NCBI RefSeq assembly: GCF_900176205.1
Contig: NZ_LT859959.1
Coordinates: forward strand, 5,043,001 to 5,107,000
Length of the DNA: 64,000 nt
Reading direction: 5' to 3'
DNA from: Bradyrhizobium sp. ORS 285
GTDB taxonomy: Bacteria > Pseudomonadota > Alphaproteobacteria > Rhizobiales > Xanthobacteraceae
The notes beneath the pieces are model-generated. The model saw only the letters and a list, made by a program, of their open reading frames with translations. It searched no databases and had not been told where the DNA came from. A program made the position numbers and the translations under genes. Positions 35,378 through 44,402 of this stretch are shown in pieces. Each line of letters opens with the position of its first letter. Within the stretch, counting starts at the first letter, position 1.

Positions 35378-38290
35378 ATGTCATTGCAGCTGATCGCCAC
35401 GCTTTCACGCACCCCATTTTTGACGCGCAAGCGGGCGCAACGCAGCTGGCGTATGGCCTGGCTCGCCGGCACCGCGCTGGTCGCGATCACCAATAGCGCG
35501 CATGCGATCGATGTCGCCTCGCAGGCCGACTGGGACACCGCCGTGGCCGCGGTCGCGGCGGCCGGCGCCAACTCCACGGTGAGTATCAACTTCACCGCCG
35601 GCTTCACGCTGTCGAGCTCGATGAGCGCGCTGGTGGCCAATGCCGGCAATGTCACGGTCAACATCACCGGCAACAACAACACGCTCAACGGCGCCTCGAC
35701 CTATCAGGGCATCCAGGTCAGCGGCACCAACGCACCAGTCGTGACGATCTCCAACCTCACGATCAACGCGATGCGGGCGCGTGGCGGCAATGGCGGCGGC
35801 GGCGGTGACGGCGGCGGCGGCGGCGGTCTCGGCGCGGGCGGCGGCCTGTTTGTCGCATCCGGCGCCAGCGTCACCATCGACGGCGTGTCCTTCACCAACA
35901 ATGCCGCGGTCGGCGGCAATGGCGGCTCGGCCGGCTCGCACTCCGGCGGTGCCGGCGGCGGCGCGCTGAATGGCGGCACGGGCGGCACGCCGCCGGGCGG
36001 CAGCGGCACCGGTGGCGCGGGCGGCGTCGGCGCATCGGCAACGCTGTTTCCTGGCAATGGCGGTGTCGCCGGCACGGGCGGCGGCATCAACACCGCCAAT
36101 GGCGGCACCGGCGGCACTGGCGGCACTGGTGGTGGCGGCGGCGGCGGCGGTGCGGCGACGAACACCTTCGCCGGTGGCGCCGGTGGCGCCGGCGGATTCG
36201 GCGGCGGTGGTGGCGGCGGCGGCATCGGCGGTACCTTTCCGCAGGCCGGCGCCGGCGGCACCGGCGGCTATGGCGCGGGCGACGGCGGCGACGGCAACAA
36301 CGGCCCCGGCAGCGGCGGCGCCGGCTATGGCGGCGCCGTGTTCGTGATGGACGGCGCGACGCTGACCGTGAAGACCTCGACCACCTTCAGCGGCAACTCC
36401 ACCCAGGCCGGTACCGGCGGAACGCCGGTGGCGGCGAAGGGCCAGGACCTCTACATCAACGGCGCCACGCAGGTGGTGACGTTCCAGATCAATTCCGGCA
36501 GCGCCACGTTCGGCGGCAGCACGCAGACGACGCAGGGCAACATCGCCGGCGAAGGCGGCATCGCCAAGACCGGCGCAGGCACGCTCACCTTCACCGGCAC
36601 CAACACCTATAGCGGCGCCACCACGGTGAATGCCGGCACCTTGCTGGTCAACGGCACGCTCACGAACTCCGCGACCACTATCAACAATGGCGGCACGTTC
36701 GGCGGCACCGGCACGGTCAATAACGTGACGGTGGCCAGTGGCGGCACGTTTGCGCCGGGCTCCGGCATCGCCGGCACCACGATGGCCGTGCAGGGCAGCC
36801 TGGCGTTTGCGAGCGGCGCGATCTACCTGGTGCAGGTCGATCCTTCGACGGCCTCGCGGGCGAACGCCACCAGCGCCACGCTCGGCGGTGCGACCGTCAA
36901 TGCGAGCTTCGCGGCCGGCAGCTACGCGGTCAAACAATACGTCATCCTGCAGACGACCGGCGGCGTGTCGGGGACATTCGGCAGCGTGGTCAACACCAAC
37001 CTGCCGTCGGGCTTCTCGACCAGCCTCTCCTACGACGCCAACAACGTTTATCTCAATCTCGGCCTGGGCTTCACGCCGCCTTCGGGGCCGCTGACCACCA
37101 ACCAGGCCAATGTCGGCAACGCGCTCACCAACTACTTCAACAGAAATGGCAGCATTCCGCTGGTGTTCGGCACGCTGACTCCGGCGGGTCTCAACCAGAT
37201 CTCCGGCCAGGCGGCGACCAGCACGCAGCAGACCACGTTCAACGCCATGACGCAGTTCATGGGCGCGCTCACCGATACCTTCGGCGCCGGCCGCGGCGAC
37301 GGCGCGGCGGGACCGGGCCCGACGGCGTTCGCGGACGAGACCGATCAGGCGAACGCCTATGCGACGAATGGGCGCGGCCGCAACGGTGCCGAACGCGACG
37401 CCTATGCGATGCTGACCAAGGCGCCGGCCGCCGATGCGGCGCGGCGCTGGAGCGTGTGGGCGGCCGGCTTCGGCGGCTCGCAGACCACTGACGGCAATGC
37501 TGCGCTGGGCTCCAACACGACCACCTCCACGCTGTACGGCACGGCCGTCGGCTTCGACTATCGGCTGTCGCCGAGCACAGTGGCCGGCTTCGCGCTGGCC
37601 GGCGGTGGCACCAGCTTCAGCGTCGCCAACGCGCTGGGCTCCGGACGCTCCGACCTGTTCCAAGCCGGCGGCTTCGTCCGCCACACTCTCGGCCCGGCCT
37701 ACATCACCGCCGCGCTGGCCTATGGCTGGCAGGACGTCACCACCAATCGCACGGTCACGGTGGCCGGCATCGATCAGTTGCGCGCGCAGTTCAAGGCCAG
37801 TTCCTGGTCCGGCCGGCTCGAAGGTGGCTATCGCGTGCTGTGGCCTGCGATCGGCATCGGGCTCACGCCTTATGCGGCCGGGCAGTTCACGACGTTCGAT
37901 CTGCCGGCCTATGCCGAGCAGGCGGTGGCCGGCGCCAACACGTTTGCGCTTGCTTATGGCAGCCGTAGCGTGACGGCACCGCGCACCGAGCTCGGCCTGC
38001 GCACCGACAAGGCGTTCGCGATGCCGGACGGCGTGCTGACTTTGCGCGGCCGCTTCGCCTGGGCGCATGACTACACCACGGGCCGGACGCTGACGCCGAC
38101 CTTCCAGACCCTGCCCGGCGCGAGCTTCGTCGCGAACGGCGCGCAGCAGGCCGCGGATCGTGCGCTGGTGAGCGCGACCGCCGAGATGAAGTGGATGAAC
38201 AACTGGTCGGCGGCGCTGACCTTCGACGGCGAATTCGCCAACATCAGCCGCAGCTATGGCGGCAAGGGCGTGGTGCGGTATTCGTGGTGA
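35378..38290 (+). CDS. Glycine-rich autotransporter
   Basis: The 970-residue product is a type V secreted surface protein. It begins with an extended basic signal region (about 1-43; WRMAWLAGTALVAITNSAHA). The passenger has a beta-helical start, then a glycine-rich block at about residues 135-320 made of GGxGG units, then an autotransporter-associated repeat (GEGGIAKTGAGTLTF with TNTYSGATTVNAGTLLVNG). The C-terminal beta-barrel covers about 685-970 and ends VVRYSW. The ATG at 35378 follows CGAGG by 5 bases; the TTG at 35375 is not needed. Such proteins may mediate adhesion or aggregation; no protease or lipase motif is visible in the passenger. Confidence 0.9.
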   Translation: MSLQLIATLSRTPFLTRKRAQRSWRMAWLAGTALVAITNSAHAIDVASQADWDTAVAAVAAAGANSTVSINFTAGFTLSSSMSALVANAGNVTVNITGNNNTLNGASTYQGIQVSGTNAPVVTISNLTINAMRARGGNGGGGGDGGGGGGLGAGGGLFVASGASVTIDGVSFTNNAAVGGNGGSAGSHSGGAGGGALNGGTGGTPPGGSGTGGAGGVGASATLFPGNGGVAGTGGGINTANGGTGGTGGTGGGGGGGGAATNTFAGGAGGAGGFGGGGGGGGIGGTFPQAGAGGTGGYGAGDGGDGNNGPGSGGAGYGGAVFVMDGATLTVKTSTTFSGNSTQAGTGGTPVAAKGQDLYINGATQVVTFQINSGSATFGGSTQTTQGNIAGEGGIAKTGAGTLTFTGTNTYSGATTVNAGTLLVNGTLTNSATTINNGGTFGGTGTVNNVTVASGGTFAPGSGIAGTTMAVQGSLAFASGAIYLVQVDPSTASRANATSATLGGATVNASFAAGSYAVKQYVILQTTGGVSGTFGSVVNTNLPSGFSTSLSYDANNVYLNLGLGFTPPSGPLTTNQANVGNALTNYFNRNGSIPLVFGTLTPAGLNQISGQAATSTQQTTFNAMTQFMGALTDTFGAGRGDGAAGPGPTAFADETDQANAYATNGRGRNGAERDAYAMLTKAPAADAARRWSVWAAGFGGSQTTDGNAALGSNTTTSTLYGTAVGFDYRLSPSTVAGFALAGGGTSFSVANALGSGRSDLFQAGGFVRHTLGPAYITAALAYGWQDVTTNRTVTVAGIDQLRAQFKASSWSGRLEGGYRVLWPAIGIGLTPYAAGQFTTFDLPAYAEQAVAGANTFALAYGSRSVTAPRTELGLRTDKAFAMPDGVLTLRGRFAWAHDYTTGRTLTPTFQTLPGASFVANGAQQAADRALVSATAEMKWMNNWSAALTFDGEFANISRSYGGKGVVRYSW

Positions 38291-38343
38291 GGACGCGACG
38301 CGTCGGCGGCGCGCTGTTCGTGAGTGCGCCTCCCACAGCACTT

Positions 38344-38490
38344 GCTCCTCATGGTGAGGAGCGCCGCGCCGATCTGGCCCATGCGAGGCCAGATCGCGGT
38401 GCGCGGCGCGTCTCGAACCATGAGGCCCGGCTGAGGGCCTCGCCCTTCGAGACGCCCGCCTTTGGCGGGCTCCTCAGGGTGAGGGGAGAG
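38344..38490. repeat. Dispersed palindromic repeat
   Basis: Stems such as CTCCTCATGGTGAGGAG and GAACCATGAGG pair around GCGCCGCG/CGCGGCGC blocks, and a short GCCCGCCTTTGGCGGGC hairpin closes it. I recognise this as a common element between Bradyrhizobium genes. It follows the autotransporter stop and may be a terminator. Confidence 0.6.
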
Positions 38491-38536
38491 AGCGGTGTGA
38501 GAGCCGTGGACTGATGAGTGGAATCGACGCAATCCC

Positions 38537-38615
38537 GTAGGGCGGGTTAGCCGAAGGCGTAACCCGCCATCTTCGCTCGACAAGCGGCGGATTGCGCTTC
38601 GCTAATCCGCCCTAC
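38537..38615. repeat. Inverted-repeat element of the GTAGGGCGG type
   Basis: Arms GTAGGGCGGGTTAGC (38537-38551) and GCTAATCCGCCCTAC (38601-38615) pair at 14 of 15 positions. The inner part has its own inverted block, GCGGGTTAGCCGAAGGCGTA. It ends just before the 3' end of the catalase gene. Confidence 0.7.
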
Positions 38616-38622
38616 TTCTTGA

Positions 38623-39891
38623 TCACGCCTGCTCGATTGCCGCTGGCATCTTGGCGACCGACATCAGCGATCTTGCCACCTGGTTGAGCAGCTGATCCGC
38701 GTTCTCCTCTTCGGCCAGCGACTTCGACAGCAGCGCGACGACGGCGCTGTGGCGGAGCTGCTGGGCGAGATTGCGGGCTGTCGTGTAGCCGGACATCTCG
38801 TAATGCTCGACGCGCTGGGCGGCGCCGATCAAGGCGAGGTCAGCGGCGGCGTCCTCCTTGTCCTCGCCCTGCGCCATGATCTCCTGCCCCTCCTCGACCA
38901 GGCCCATCATGCCCTTGCACGGTTTGGCACGCGGATTTTTGCCGAGCAGCTCGAAGCACTCGTTGATGCGCTCGATCTGCGCTTCGGTCTCAACCAGATG
39001 CTGCTCGAACAATTCGCGCAGCTGATCGAAGCGGGCGGCCTCCGCCATCTTCGGCAGCGCCTTGGTGAGCTGCTTCTCGGCATGCAGGATGTCACGCAGC
39101 TCCTCGATCAGGAGATCGCCGAGACCGGCTTCATCGGCCGGCGGCGAGCTCTCGGTGACGATCGCGCTGGACGCGCCGTTTTCGCTCGCCTGGATCGCCG
39201 GCGATTCCGTGAACACCCAGTCGCCCCCCTCATTCCAGGGGCCGCGGGTGTCGATCTCGCCATGATCGCCCGTGCCGGTCGAGTCGTTGAAGAACTGATC
39301 GACCAGGCCCGGCGTCGGCGCGATGCGGCCGACGCTGAAGGCCGGCTTGTTCATGCTCTCCAAGGCTAGTGCGAACGCCTTCATGTGGGTGATCTCGCGC
39401 GTCATCAGGAACTGCAGCGCGTCCTTGGTACCTGCATCGTCGGTGAAATTGATCAGACGCTCATAGACGATCTTGGCGCGGGCTTCGGCGGCGATGTTGC
39501 TGCGCAGGTCGACATCGAGCTCGCCGGTGATCTTGAGATAATCGGCGGTCCACGGGTTGCCCTGCGAGTTGAACAGGTTGACGCCGCCACCACCGGCGAT
39601 CGCGATCAGCGGATCGGCCTCGGCCGCCTCGCGGTCGAACTTGGCGGGCTTGAGATGCATGCGGGCGAGCGTGCCGACCACCTCGAGATGGCTGAGTTCC
39701 TCGGTGCCGATGTCCATCAACAGATCTTTGCGATCCGGGTCCTCGCAATTGAGGCCCTGGATCGAGTACTGCATGGCGGCGGCAAGCTCGCCATTGGCGC
39801 CGCCGAACTGCTCCAGCAGCATGTTGCCGAACCGCGGATCCGGCTCGTCGACACGGACGGTGAACATCAGCTTCTTGACGTGGTGATACAT
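38623..39891 (-). CDS. Manganese catalase fused to a DUF892 (YciF-like) domain
   Basis: The 422-residue product carries a dimanganese catalase domain in its first 270 residues, with ligand motifs ANGELAAAM, TEELSHLE, AAEARAKIVYE and TREITHMKA. A linker of about 15 residues leads to a DUF892 ferritin-like domain (about 265-415: LLIEELRDILHAEKQLTKAL; VEHYEMSGYTTAR; EEENADQLL). Mn catalases destroy hydrogen peroxide; DUF892 proteins are stress-linked four-helix proteins. They are normally separate genes. The ATG at 39891 has GAGG upstream; the frame to 39924 is rejected. An exact EcfG promoter lies 40 bases upstream. Confidence 0.9.
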   Translation of the reverse strand: MYHHVKKLMFTVRVDEPDPRFGNMLLEQFGGANGELAAAMQYSIQGLNCEDPDRKDLLMDIGTEELSHLEVVGTLARMHLKPAKFDREAAEADPLIAIAGGGGVNLFNSQGNPWTADYLKITGELDVDLRSNIAAEARAKIVYERLINFTDDAGTKDALQFLMTREITHMKAFALALESMNKPAFSVGRIAPTPGLVDQFFNDSTGTGDHGEIDTRGPWNEGGDWVFTESPAIQASENGASSAIVTESSPPADEAGLGDLLIEELRDILHAEKQLTKALPKMAEAARFDQLRELFEQHLVETEAQIERINECFELLGKNPRAKPCKGMMGLVEEGQEIMAQGEDKEDAAADLALIGAAQRVEHYEMSGYTTARNLAQQLRHSAVVALLSKSLAEEENADQLLNQVARSLMSVAKMPAAIEQA

Positions 39892-39930
39892 GGGAAGGCC
39901 TCGGACGTTTTGGGGGGCATGCAAGGTCCG

Positions 39931-39956
39931 AACGGCCCGAGGTGCATGGTTGTTCC
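39931..39956 (-). promoter_or_regulatory. EcfG (general stress) promoter, exact consensus
   Basis: On the minus strand, GGAAC (39956-39952) and CGTT (39934-39931) are separated by 17 bases, an exact GGAAC-N16/17-CGTT match. The catalase-fusion start codon is 40 bases downstream. EcfG control of an oxidative-stress enzyme makes biological sense. Confidence 0.78.
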
Positions 39957-40254
39957 GTACCTCCCGCGCGGGAACGGCAGCGCCAGGTGGGTTGGCCGTA
40001 CGCGATGCGTCAGCGATGATGCCGCATCAGCCGGGCGTCGCTATTGTCAGGCCGCTGATATGCACGTTGAGACGCACTCCGGACGGGTGCCGGCGCTTCG
40101 CGCGTCCGTGCCAGAGATCGGCATGAGGAACCTGCCGAGGTCCGCCCTTTCCAGCACCCGCGGGGGTTGCCCCGCGACATCCTGTTGGCAGCTCAACAAC
40201 TGCCTCTTGCTAAGGTTTTCCCTGCTCGCCTAAGCTGTTCCGCTGGAGAGTGAC
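39957..40254. other. Divergent intergenic region
   Basis: This region separates the catalase gene from the plus-strand hypothetical pair. It contains one side's EcfG promoter at its left edge. I see no additional gene. Confidence 0.35.
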
Positions 40255-40773
40255 ATGTTGATGCGAACACCGGCCAGGGAGAAGCCAGGTCTCGGCGAGC
40301 GAGTCCGCCGGGTCATCGAGCGACTCCGCGACCACGCATCGTCACTTGCGTCATCGTCGCGCACGAATGGGGCGACAGTGCGGAAGCCGTCCTATCATGT
40401 CGTCGACGACGAGCCTGACGACAGCAACATGGAGGTCGCGCTGGCGGCGTTGATCGATCAGATCGAACGTCCCGCGCGAACTCCGCCCTCGCGCTTTCCG
40501 AGCATGGCGCGCGTCACCTCGTCGCGGCAGGCGCCGCACATTCCCGTCTATGAGCGGCCGCCTTATTTTGACATCGAACCGCGGCAGCTCGAAGCGCGTC
40601 ATGTCGAGGTCGAGCCGCGGCGGATGCCGCACGACGAGCCGGCCGAGCGGATTGTCCCGGAGGACGAACTGTCCGAACTGCGCAAGGATCTGATGAGCGC
40701 GATCTCGGCGCGGCTCGGGTCACCCGAGGATCATCTGGCGACGATCCGGACGCTGCTGCGGTCGGTGAAGTGA
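40255..40773 (+). CDS. Hypothetical protein, first of a coupled pair
   Basis: The 172-residue product is charged, Pro- and Arg-rich, with likely disordered central parts (residues about 75-130) and a helical C-terminus (EDELSELRKDLMSAIS). A motif FDIEPRQLEARHVEVEPRR stands out. CTGGAGAG lies just before the ATG at 40255. Its stop TGA overlaps the next start by one base (TGATG at 40771-40775). No family recognised. Confidence 0.7.
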   Translation: MLMRTPAREKPGLGERVRRVIERLRDHASSLASSSRTNGATVRKPSYHVVDDEPDDSNMEVALAALIDQIERPARTPPSRFPSMARVTSSRQAPHIPVYERPPYFDIEPRQLEARHVEVEPRRMPHDEPAERIVPEDELSELRKDLMSAISARLGSPEDHLATIRTLLRSVK

Positions 40774-41147
40774 TGTGGGGCCGCAGCAACATCGGCAAGA
40801 CGGTCGAGGAGCTTACCGATCATCTGCGGCTGGTCGATCACGTGCGCGCGCTGCAGGACGGCCAGAAGGAGATCGCAGAAGCGATCCGGGCGGTGAACCA
40901 GCGGCTGACCTCGATCGAGGCCGAGTTCAGGGTTCTGAAGGCGGAGACACAGCGCGACGCACTGCGCGAGGTGCAGCACGCCGTGCAAGGCGTGCAGACC
41001 TCGGTGCATGACGAACTGACCCGCATGGCGACGCGGCTCGCGGTGCTGGAGCAGGCGCTGCGTCGCGAGGCGGTGCGGCAGCAGCCGCAGCCCGCCGCCA
41101 CTCCGCGTCTACCCGGCACGCCGCCGCGCCCGGACGGATCGCGCTGA
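40773..41147 (+). CDS. Coiled-coil hypothetical protein, second of the pair
   Basis: The 124-residue product is a long helix-forming protein (ALQDGQKEIAEAIRAVNQRL; LKAETQRDALREVQHAVQG; MATRLAVLEQALRREAVRQ) with a Pro-rich end. Its start overlaps the upstream stop by one base, so the two are translationally coupled and likely form a complex. No family recognised. Confidence 0.75.
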   Translation: MWGRSNIGKTVEELTDHLRLVDHVRALQDGQKEIAEAIRAVNQRLTSIEAEFRVLKAETQRDALREVQHAVQGVQTSVHDELTRMATRLAVLEQALRREAVRQQPQPAATPRLPGTPPRPDGSR

Positions 41148-41435
41148 TGGTCTCGCGTCGGCCTTGATAAGCAATACGTCTCACGACGTGCATGTCACAA
41201 CGAGCGCGGCTCGCGACGCGCATCGATGTGCGATTGCGCCCCGTTGCTGTTGCAAACCAATCGTAAACCAACGTGGCAGGCGGACGGACCTGCGAGCTCC
41301 CTCGCCCGCTCTCCTGCGGCAGCATCCGCCCTTGGCGCAACCGGCGGATGATGTAGGCTGCGACCGGAGAAGCGAGAGCGACGACTCGCATGACCGGCGA
41401 CAATGCGGCCGCCGGCACGCACGCATGAGGGGCCC

Positions 41436-42200
41436 ATGACCGACCATCTGATCGTCACCGACGAGGGCGAGACGCGGACGATCAAGCTCAGGCGACCGGA
41501 GAAGAAGAACGCGATCACGCAGGCGATGTATCTCGGCATGAGCGATGCGATCGACACCGCGCAGAACAATCCGCTGGTGCGCTGCATCATCATCACCGGC
41601 GGCTCCGGCGTGTTCACCGCCGGCAACGACCTCGAGGATTTCCTGCAGGCCGGCTCGGCCGGCAACGAGGCGGTGCGCACCTCGGCGGCGACCAAATTCC
41701 TGTATTCGCTGGCGCACAACGTGAAGCCGATCATCGCTGCCGTCGACGGCGTCGCGATCGGCATCGGCACCACGATGCTGTTTCATTGCGACTACGTGCT
41801 GGCCTCGACCACGGCGACGTTCTCGACGCCCTTCATCCATCTCGGCCTGGTGCCGGAGGGCGCCTCCAGCTTGCTGATGCCGCGGACCATGGGCTATCAG
41901 CGCGCCTTCGCGATGCTGGTGATGGGGCGCACCATGAGCGCGGCGGACGCGCATATCGCCGGCTTCGTCAACACCGTGGTGGCGCCGGGCCATACCGAGG
42001 TCGAGGCGCACAAGGTGGCGCGCGACATCTGCCGGCTGCCGGCCGAGGCGGTCGCGATCGGACGCAAGCTGATCCGCACCGCGCCGGACGAACTGACCCG
42101 GCGGATCGACCAGGAGGCCTATCTGTTCGCCGAGCGCATGACCTCCGAGGAGGCGATCGGTGCGTTCAAGGCGTTCCTGTCGCGCAAGAAGAAGAAATGA
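41436..42200 (+). CDS. Enoyl-CoA hydratase/isomerase-family (crotonase) protein
   Basis: The 254-residue product has the crotonase fold, with oxyanion-hole regions FTAGNDLEDF and DGVAIGIG, and LGLVPEGASSLLMP. The single catalytic Glu in VPEGASS and the lack of a Glu at the first hydratase position are typical of enoyl-CoA isomerases (PECI-like) rather than hydratases. That choice is inference from the motif. ATG at 41436 is preceded by GAGGGGCC. It lies 22 bases upstream of the flavoprotein gene, probably the same operon. Confidence 0.88.
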   Translation: MTDHLIVTDEGETRTIKLRRPEKKNAITQAMYLGMSDAIDTAQNNPLVRCIIITGGSGVFTAGNDLEDFLQAGSAGNEAVRTSAATKFLYSLAHNVKPIIAAVDGVAIGIGTTMLFHCDYVLASTTATFSTPFIHLGLVPEGASSLLMPRTMGYQRAFAMLVMGRTMSAADAHIAGFVNTVVAPGHTEVEAHKVARDICRLPAEAVAIGRKLIRTAPDELTRRIDQEAYLFAERMTSEEAIGAFKAFLSRKKKK

Positions 42201-42222
42201 CGCCGGGGCCGTCGAAAGCCGC

Positions 42223-43407
42223 ATGCCGAAGTTTGATGTCATCGTGATCGGCTGCGGCGCTGTCGGCAGTGCCGCGCTGCTGCATCTCGCCAAGGCGGGC
42301 CGGCGCGTGCTCGGCATCGACCGCTTCCAGCCGCCGCATCAATTCGGCTCGACCCATGGCGAGACCCGCATCACCCGCGCGGCGATCGGCGAAGGGGTCG
42401 ACTACACGCCGCTGGCGCAGCGCTCGCATGTGCTGTGGCGCGAACTGGAGCGTGAGACCTGCGCGCGCCTGTTCGAGCAATGCGGCTGCCTGTTCATTCC
42501 GAGCCAGCATGGCGGCGAGGTGCATGGCGTCACGAGCGCGCAGTTCTTCGCCAACATCGAGAGTGCCGCGCGGCTGCACGGAGTCGATGGCGAGACGCTG
42601 TCATCTGAGCGCTTGCGCGCGGACTATCCGGCGTTTGCCATGACGCCCGGCGATCGCGCCTTCCTCGATCGCGAAGGCGGCTATCTGCTGGTCGAGGACT
42701 GCGTGCGCACCGAGCTCGCAGTCGCGGCGCGGCTGGGCGCAGAGATCCTCACCGGCCGACGCGTAACGGCGTTCCGCCGCGCGGCGGGTGAACTCACCGT
42801 CACGATGGACGACGGCGCGACCGCATCAGGGACGACGCTGATCGTCACCACCGGGCCGTGGATCACGGAGCTGATCGCACCGCTGCGGCGGCGCGTGAAT
42901 GTCACGCGGCAAGTGCTGTACTGGTTCGAGGTGCTGTCGCATCCGCAGCGCTTCGGCCCGAACACGCCGGTCTTCATCTGGGACGTCAGCGGCCGCGAGC
43001 GCGCCGCCTCCGACATCTACGGTTTTCCCTGGCTCGGTTCGCCCGATCATGGCGTGAAGATCGCCAACGAGATGCTCACGAGCGAGACCGATCCGGACCA
43101 CGTCGCGCGCGAGGTCACGGCCGAGGAGATCGCCGCGACCTATGAGACCTATGTCCGGCCGTTCGTGCCGGATCTTGGCCCCCGCTGCCTGCGCAGCGCG
43201 GTGTGCCTCTACACCAATGCGCCGGGCGGCCGCTTCATCATCGATCGCGATCCCGGCGATGCGAATGTGATCTACGCCTCCCCCTGTTCCGGCCATGGCT
43301 TCAAGCATTCGCCGGCGGTCGGCGAGGCGCTCGCGGCGATGGCACTGGGCCAGCCGCCGCGCGTCGATATCTCCGGCTTCACGCTGGACCGGCTGGCCCT
43401 GGTGTGA
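42223..43407 (+). CDS. MSOX/MTOX-family flavin oxidase (N-methyltryptophan oxidase-like)
   Basis: The 394-residue product is a monomeric sarcosine oxidase-family flavoprotein. The Rossmann GxGxxG (VIGCGAVGSAAL) is at the N-terminus. The substrate-side segment RSAVCLYTNAPGGRFIID includes the Cys that binds FAD covalently in this family, and SPCSGHGFKHSPAVG is the conserved C-terminal block. The enzymes oxidise N-methyl amino acids or related amines to an imine, with hydrogen peroxide. The exact substrate cannot be told. It follows the crotonase-type gene and converges with the metallo-beta-lactamase gene, 3 bases apart. Confidence 0.88.
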   Translation: MPKFDVIVIGCGAVGSAALLHLAKAGRRVLGIDRFQPPHQFGSTHGETRITRAAIGEGVDYTPLAQRSHVLWRELERETCARLFEQCGCLFIPSQHGGEVHGVTSAQFFANIESAARLHGVDGETLSSERLRADYPAFAMTPGDRAFLDREGGYLLVEDCVRTELAVAARLGAEILTGRRVTAFRRAAGELTVTMDDGATASGTTLIVTTGPWITELIAPLRRRVNVTRQVLYWFEVLSHPQRFGPNTPVFIWDVSGRERAASDIYGFPWLGSPDHGVKIANEMLTSETDPDHVAREVTAEEIAATYETYVRPFVPDLGPRCLRSAVCLYTNAPGGRFIIDRDPGDANVIYASPCSGHGFKHSPAVGEALAAMALGQPPRVDISGFTLDRLALV

Positions 43408-43410
43408 CGT

Positions 43411-44298
43411 CTACTTGCCGGACTGCAACGCGGCCGTCTGCTTGGCGAGACCGTCGTTGAACTGCCCCTCGAGCTTGTCGAGATAGGCGTTGAACTCGCC
43501 CGGCTTGACGAACGGGTTCGGTGCGCCGTCGGCGATCTTTGCGCGCTTCTCGGCCATGCCATACATCTCCGGATGCGGCGCCAGCAGGATGTCCGGATGC
43601 ACCGTCTTCGCCCAGGCATAGGTCTTCTTGTAGTCGTCGACGATGCCCGGATAGGTGGGACGGCCCACGAGCTGATTCAGCGCCACCGTCGCACTGCAGA
43701 AGAAGATCACGCTACGCGTCGCGTCACCGTCCTTCACATCCGTCGTCCAGCTGGTGCAGCCTGGCGAATGGCCGGGCGTCTCATGCGCCATCAGGGTGAC
43801 GCCGCCGAGCGCGACCGTGTCGCCCTCCTTCACGGCGCGGTCGACCTTGACCGGCGGAAAGTTGAGGTAGCGCTGGTCCTCGCGGCCCGGATAGAAGCCG
43901 CCTTCGAGCAGCGGCACGTCCTTCGCGCCGGCCACCATCTGCGCGCCGGTCTCCTGCTTGATCTGCGCCAGGCCGCCGGTGTGATCGATATGGGCGTGGG
44001 TGTTGATGATGTATTTGATGTCGGCGACCTTGAAGCCGAGCTTGGCGATGCTGGCCTCGATCTGCGCGGTCGATTCCGGCATCACGGTATCGATCAGGAT
44101 ATGGCCCTGCGGCGTGGTGATCAGATAGGAGGCGAGCCCATTGGTGCCGACATAATAGATGTTGTCGACCACCTTGAACGGCTCGGTCGGGGTATTCCAG
44201 GCCGCGATCACCTGCTTCATGAAGTCGGGCAGCGATTGCGCTGCAGCGGGACCGGCCGCCAGCGACAACGTCGCAGCGAGCAGCATCATTCTTTTCAT
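43411..44298 (-). CDS. Subclass B3 metallo-beta-lactamase, BJP-1-like
   Basis: The 295-residue product has a signal peptide (MLLAATLSLAAGPAAA) and the B3 zinc motif NTHAHIDHTGG near residue 110, with His in PGHSPGCTSW and His in APHPEMYGM. The whole sequence is close, from memory, to the Bradyrhizobium enzyme BJP-1, which hydrolyses beta-lactams including carbapenems. It should sit in the periplasm. MBL-fold proteins also include non-lactamases, so substrate is not proven. No linked regulator is visible; expression is probably simple and constitutive. Confidence 0.88.
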   Translation of the reverse strand: MKRMMLLAATLSLAAGPAAAQSLPDFMKQVIAAWNTPTEPFKVVDNIYYVGTNGLASYLITTPQGHILIDTVMPESTAQIEASIAKLGFKVADIKYIINTHAHIDHTGGLAQIKQETGAQMVAGAKDVPLLEGGFYPGREDQRYLNFPPVKVDRAVKEGDTVALGGVTLMAHETPGHSPGCTSWTTDVKDGDATRSVIFFCSATVALNQLVGRPTYPGIVDDYKKTYAWAKTVHPDILLAPHPEMYGMAEKRAKIADGAPNPFVKPGEFNAYLDKLEGQFNDGLAKQTAALQSGK

Positions 44299-44402
44299 TG
44301 CGGGCTCTCGATGTATTGTTGTTATGAAACCGTTTTATGTCATCGCGACCGCGGCGAGGCAATCGCACATCGTCCCACCGCCCGCATCACACGTGACCCG
44401 CC

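Noticed and set aside
35405..38341. A 978-codon minus-strand open frame opposite the autotransporter
   Set aside because: It is antisense to the glycine-rich passenger, whose GGC codons give Ala/Gly/Arg frames on the other strand.
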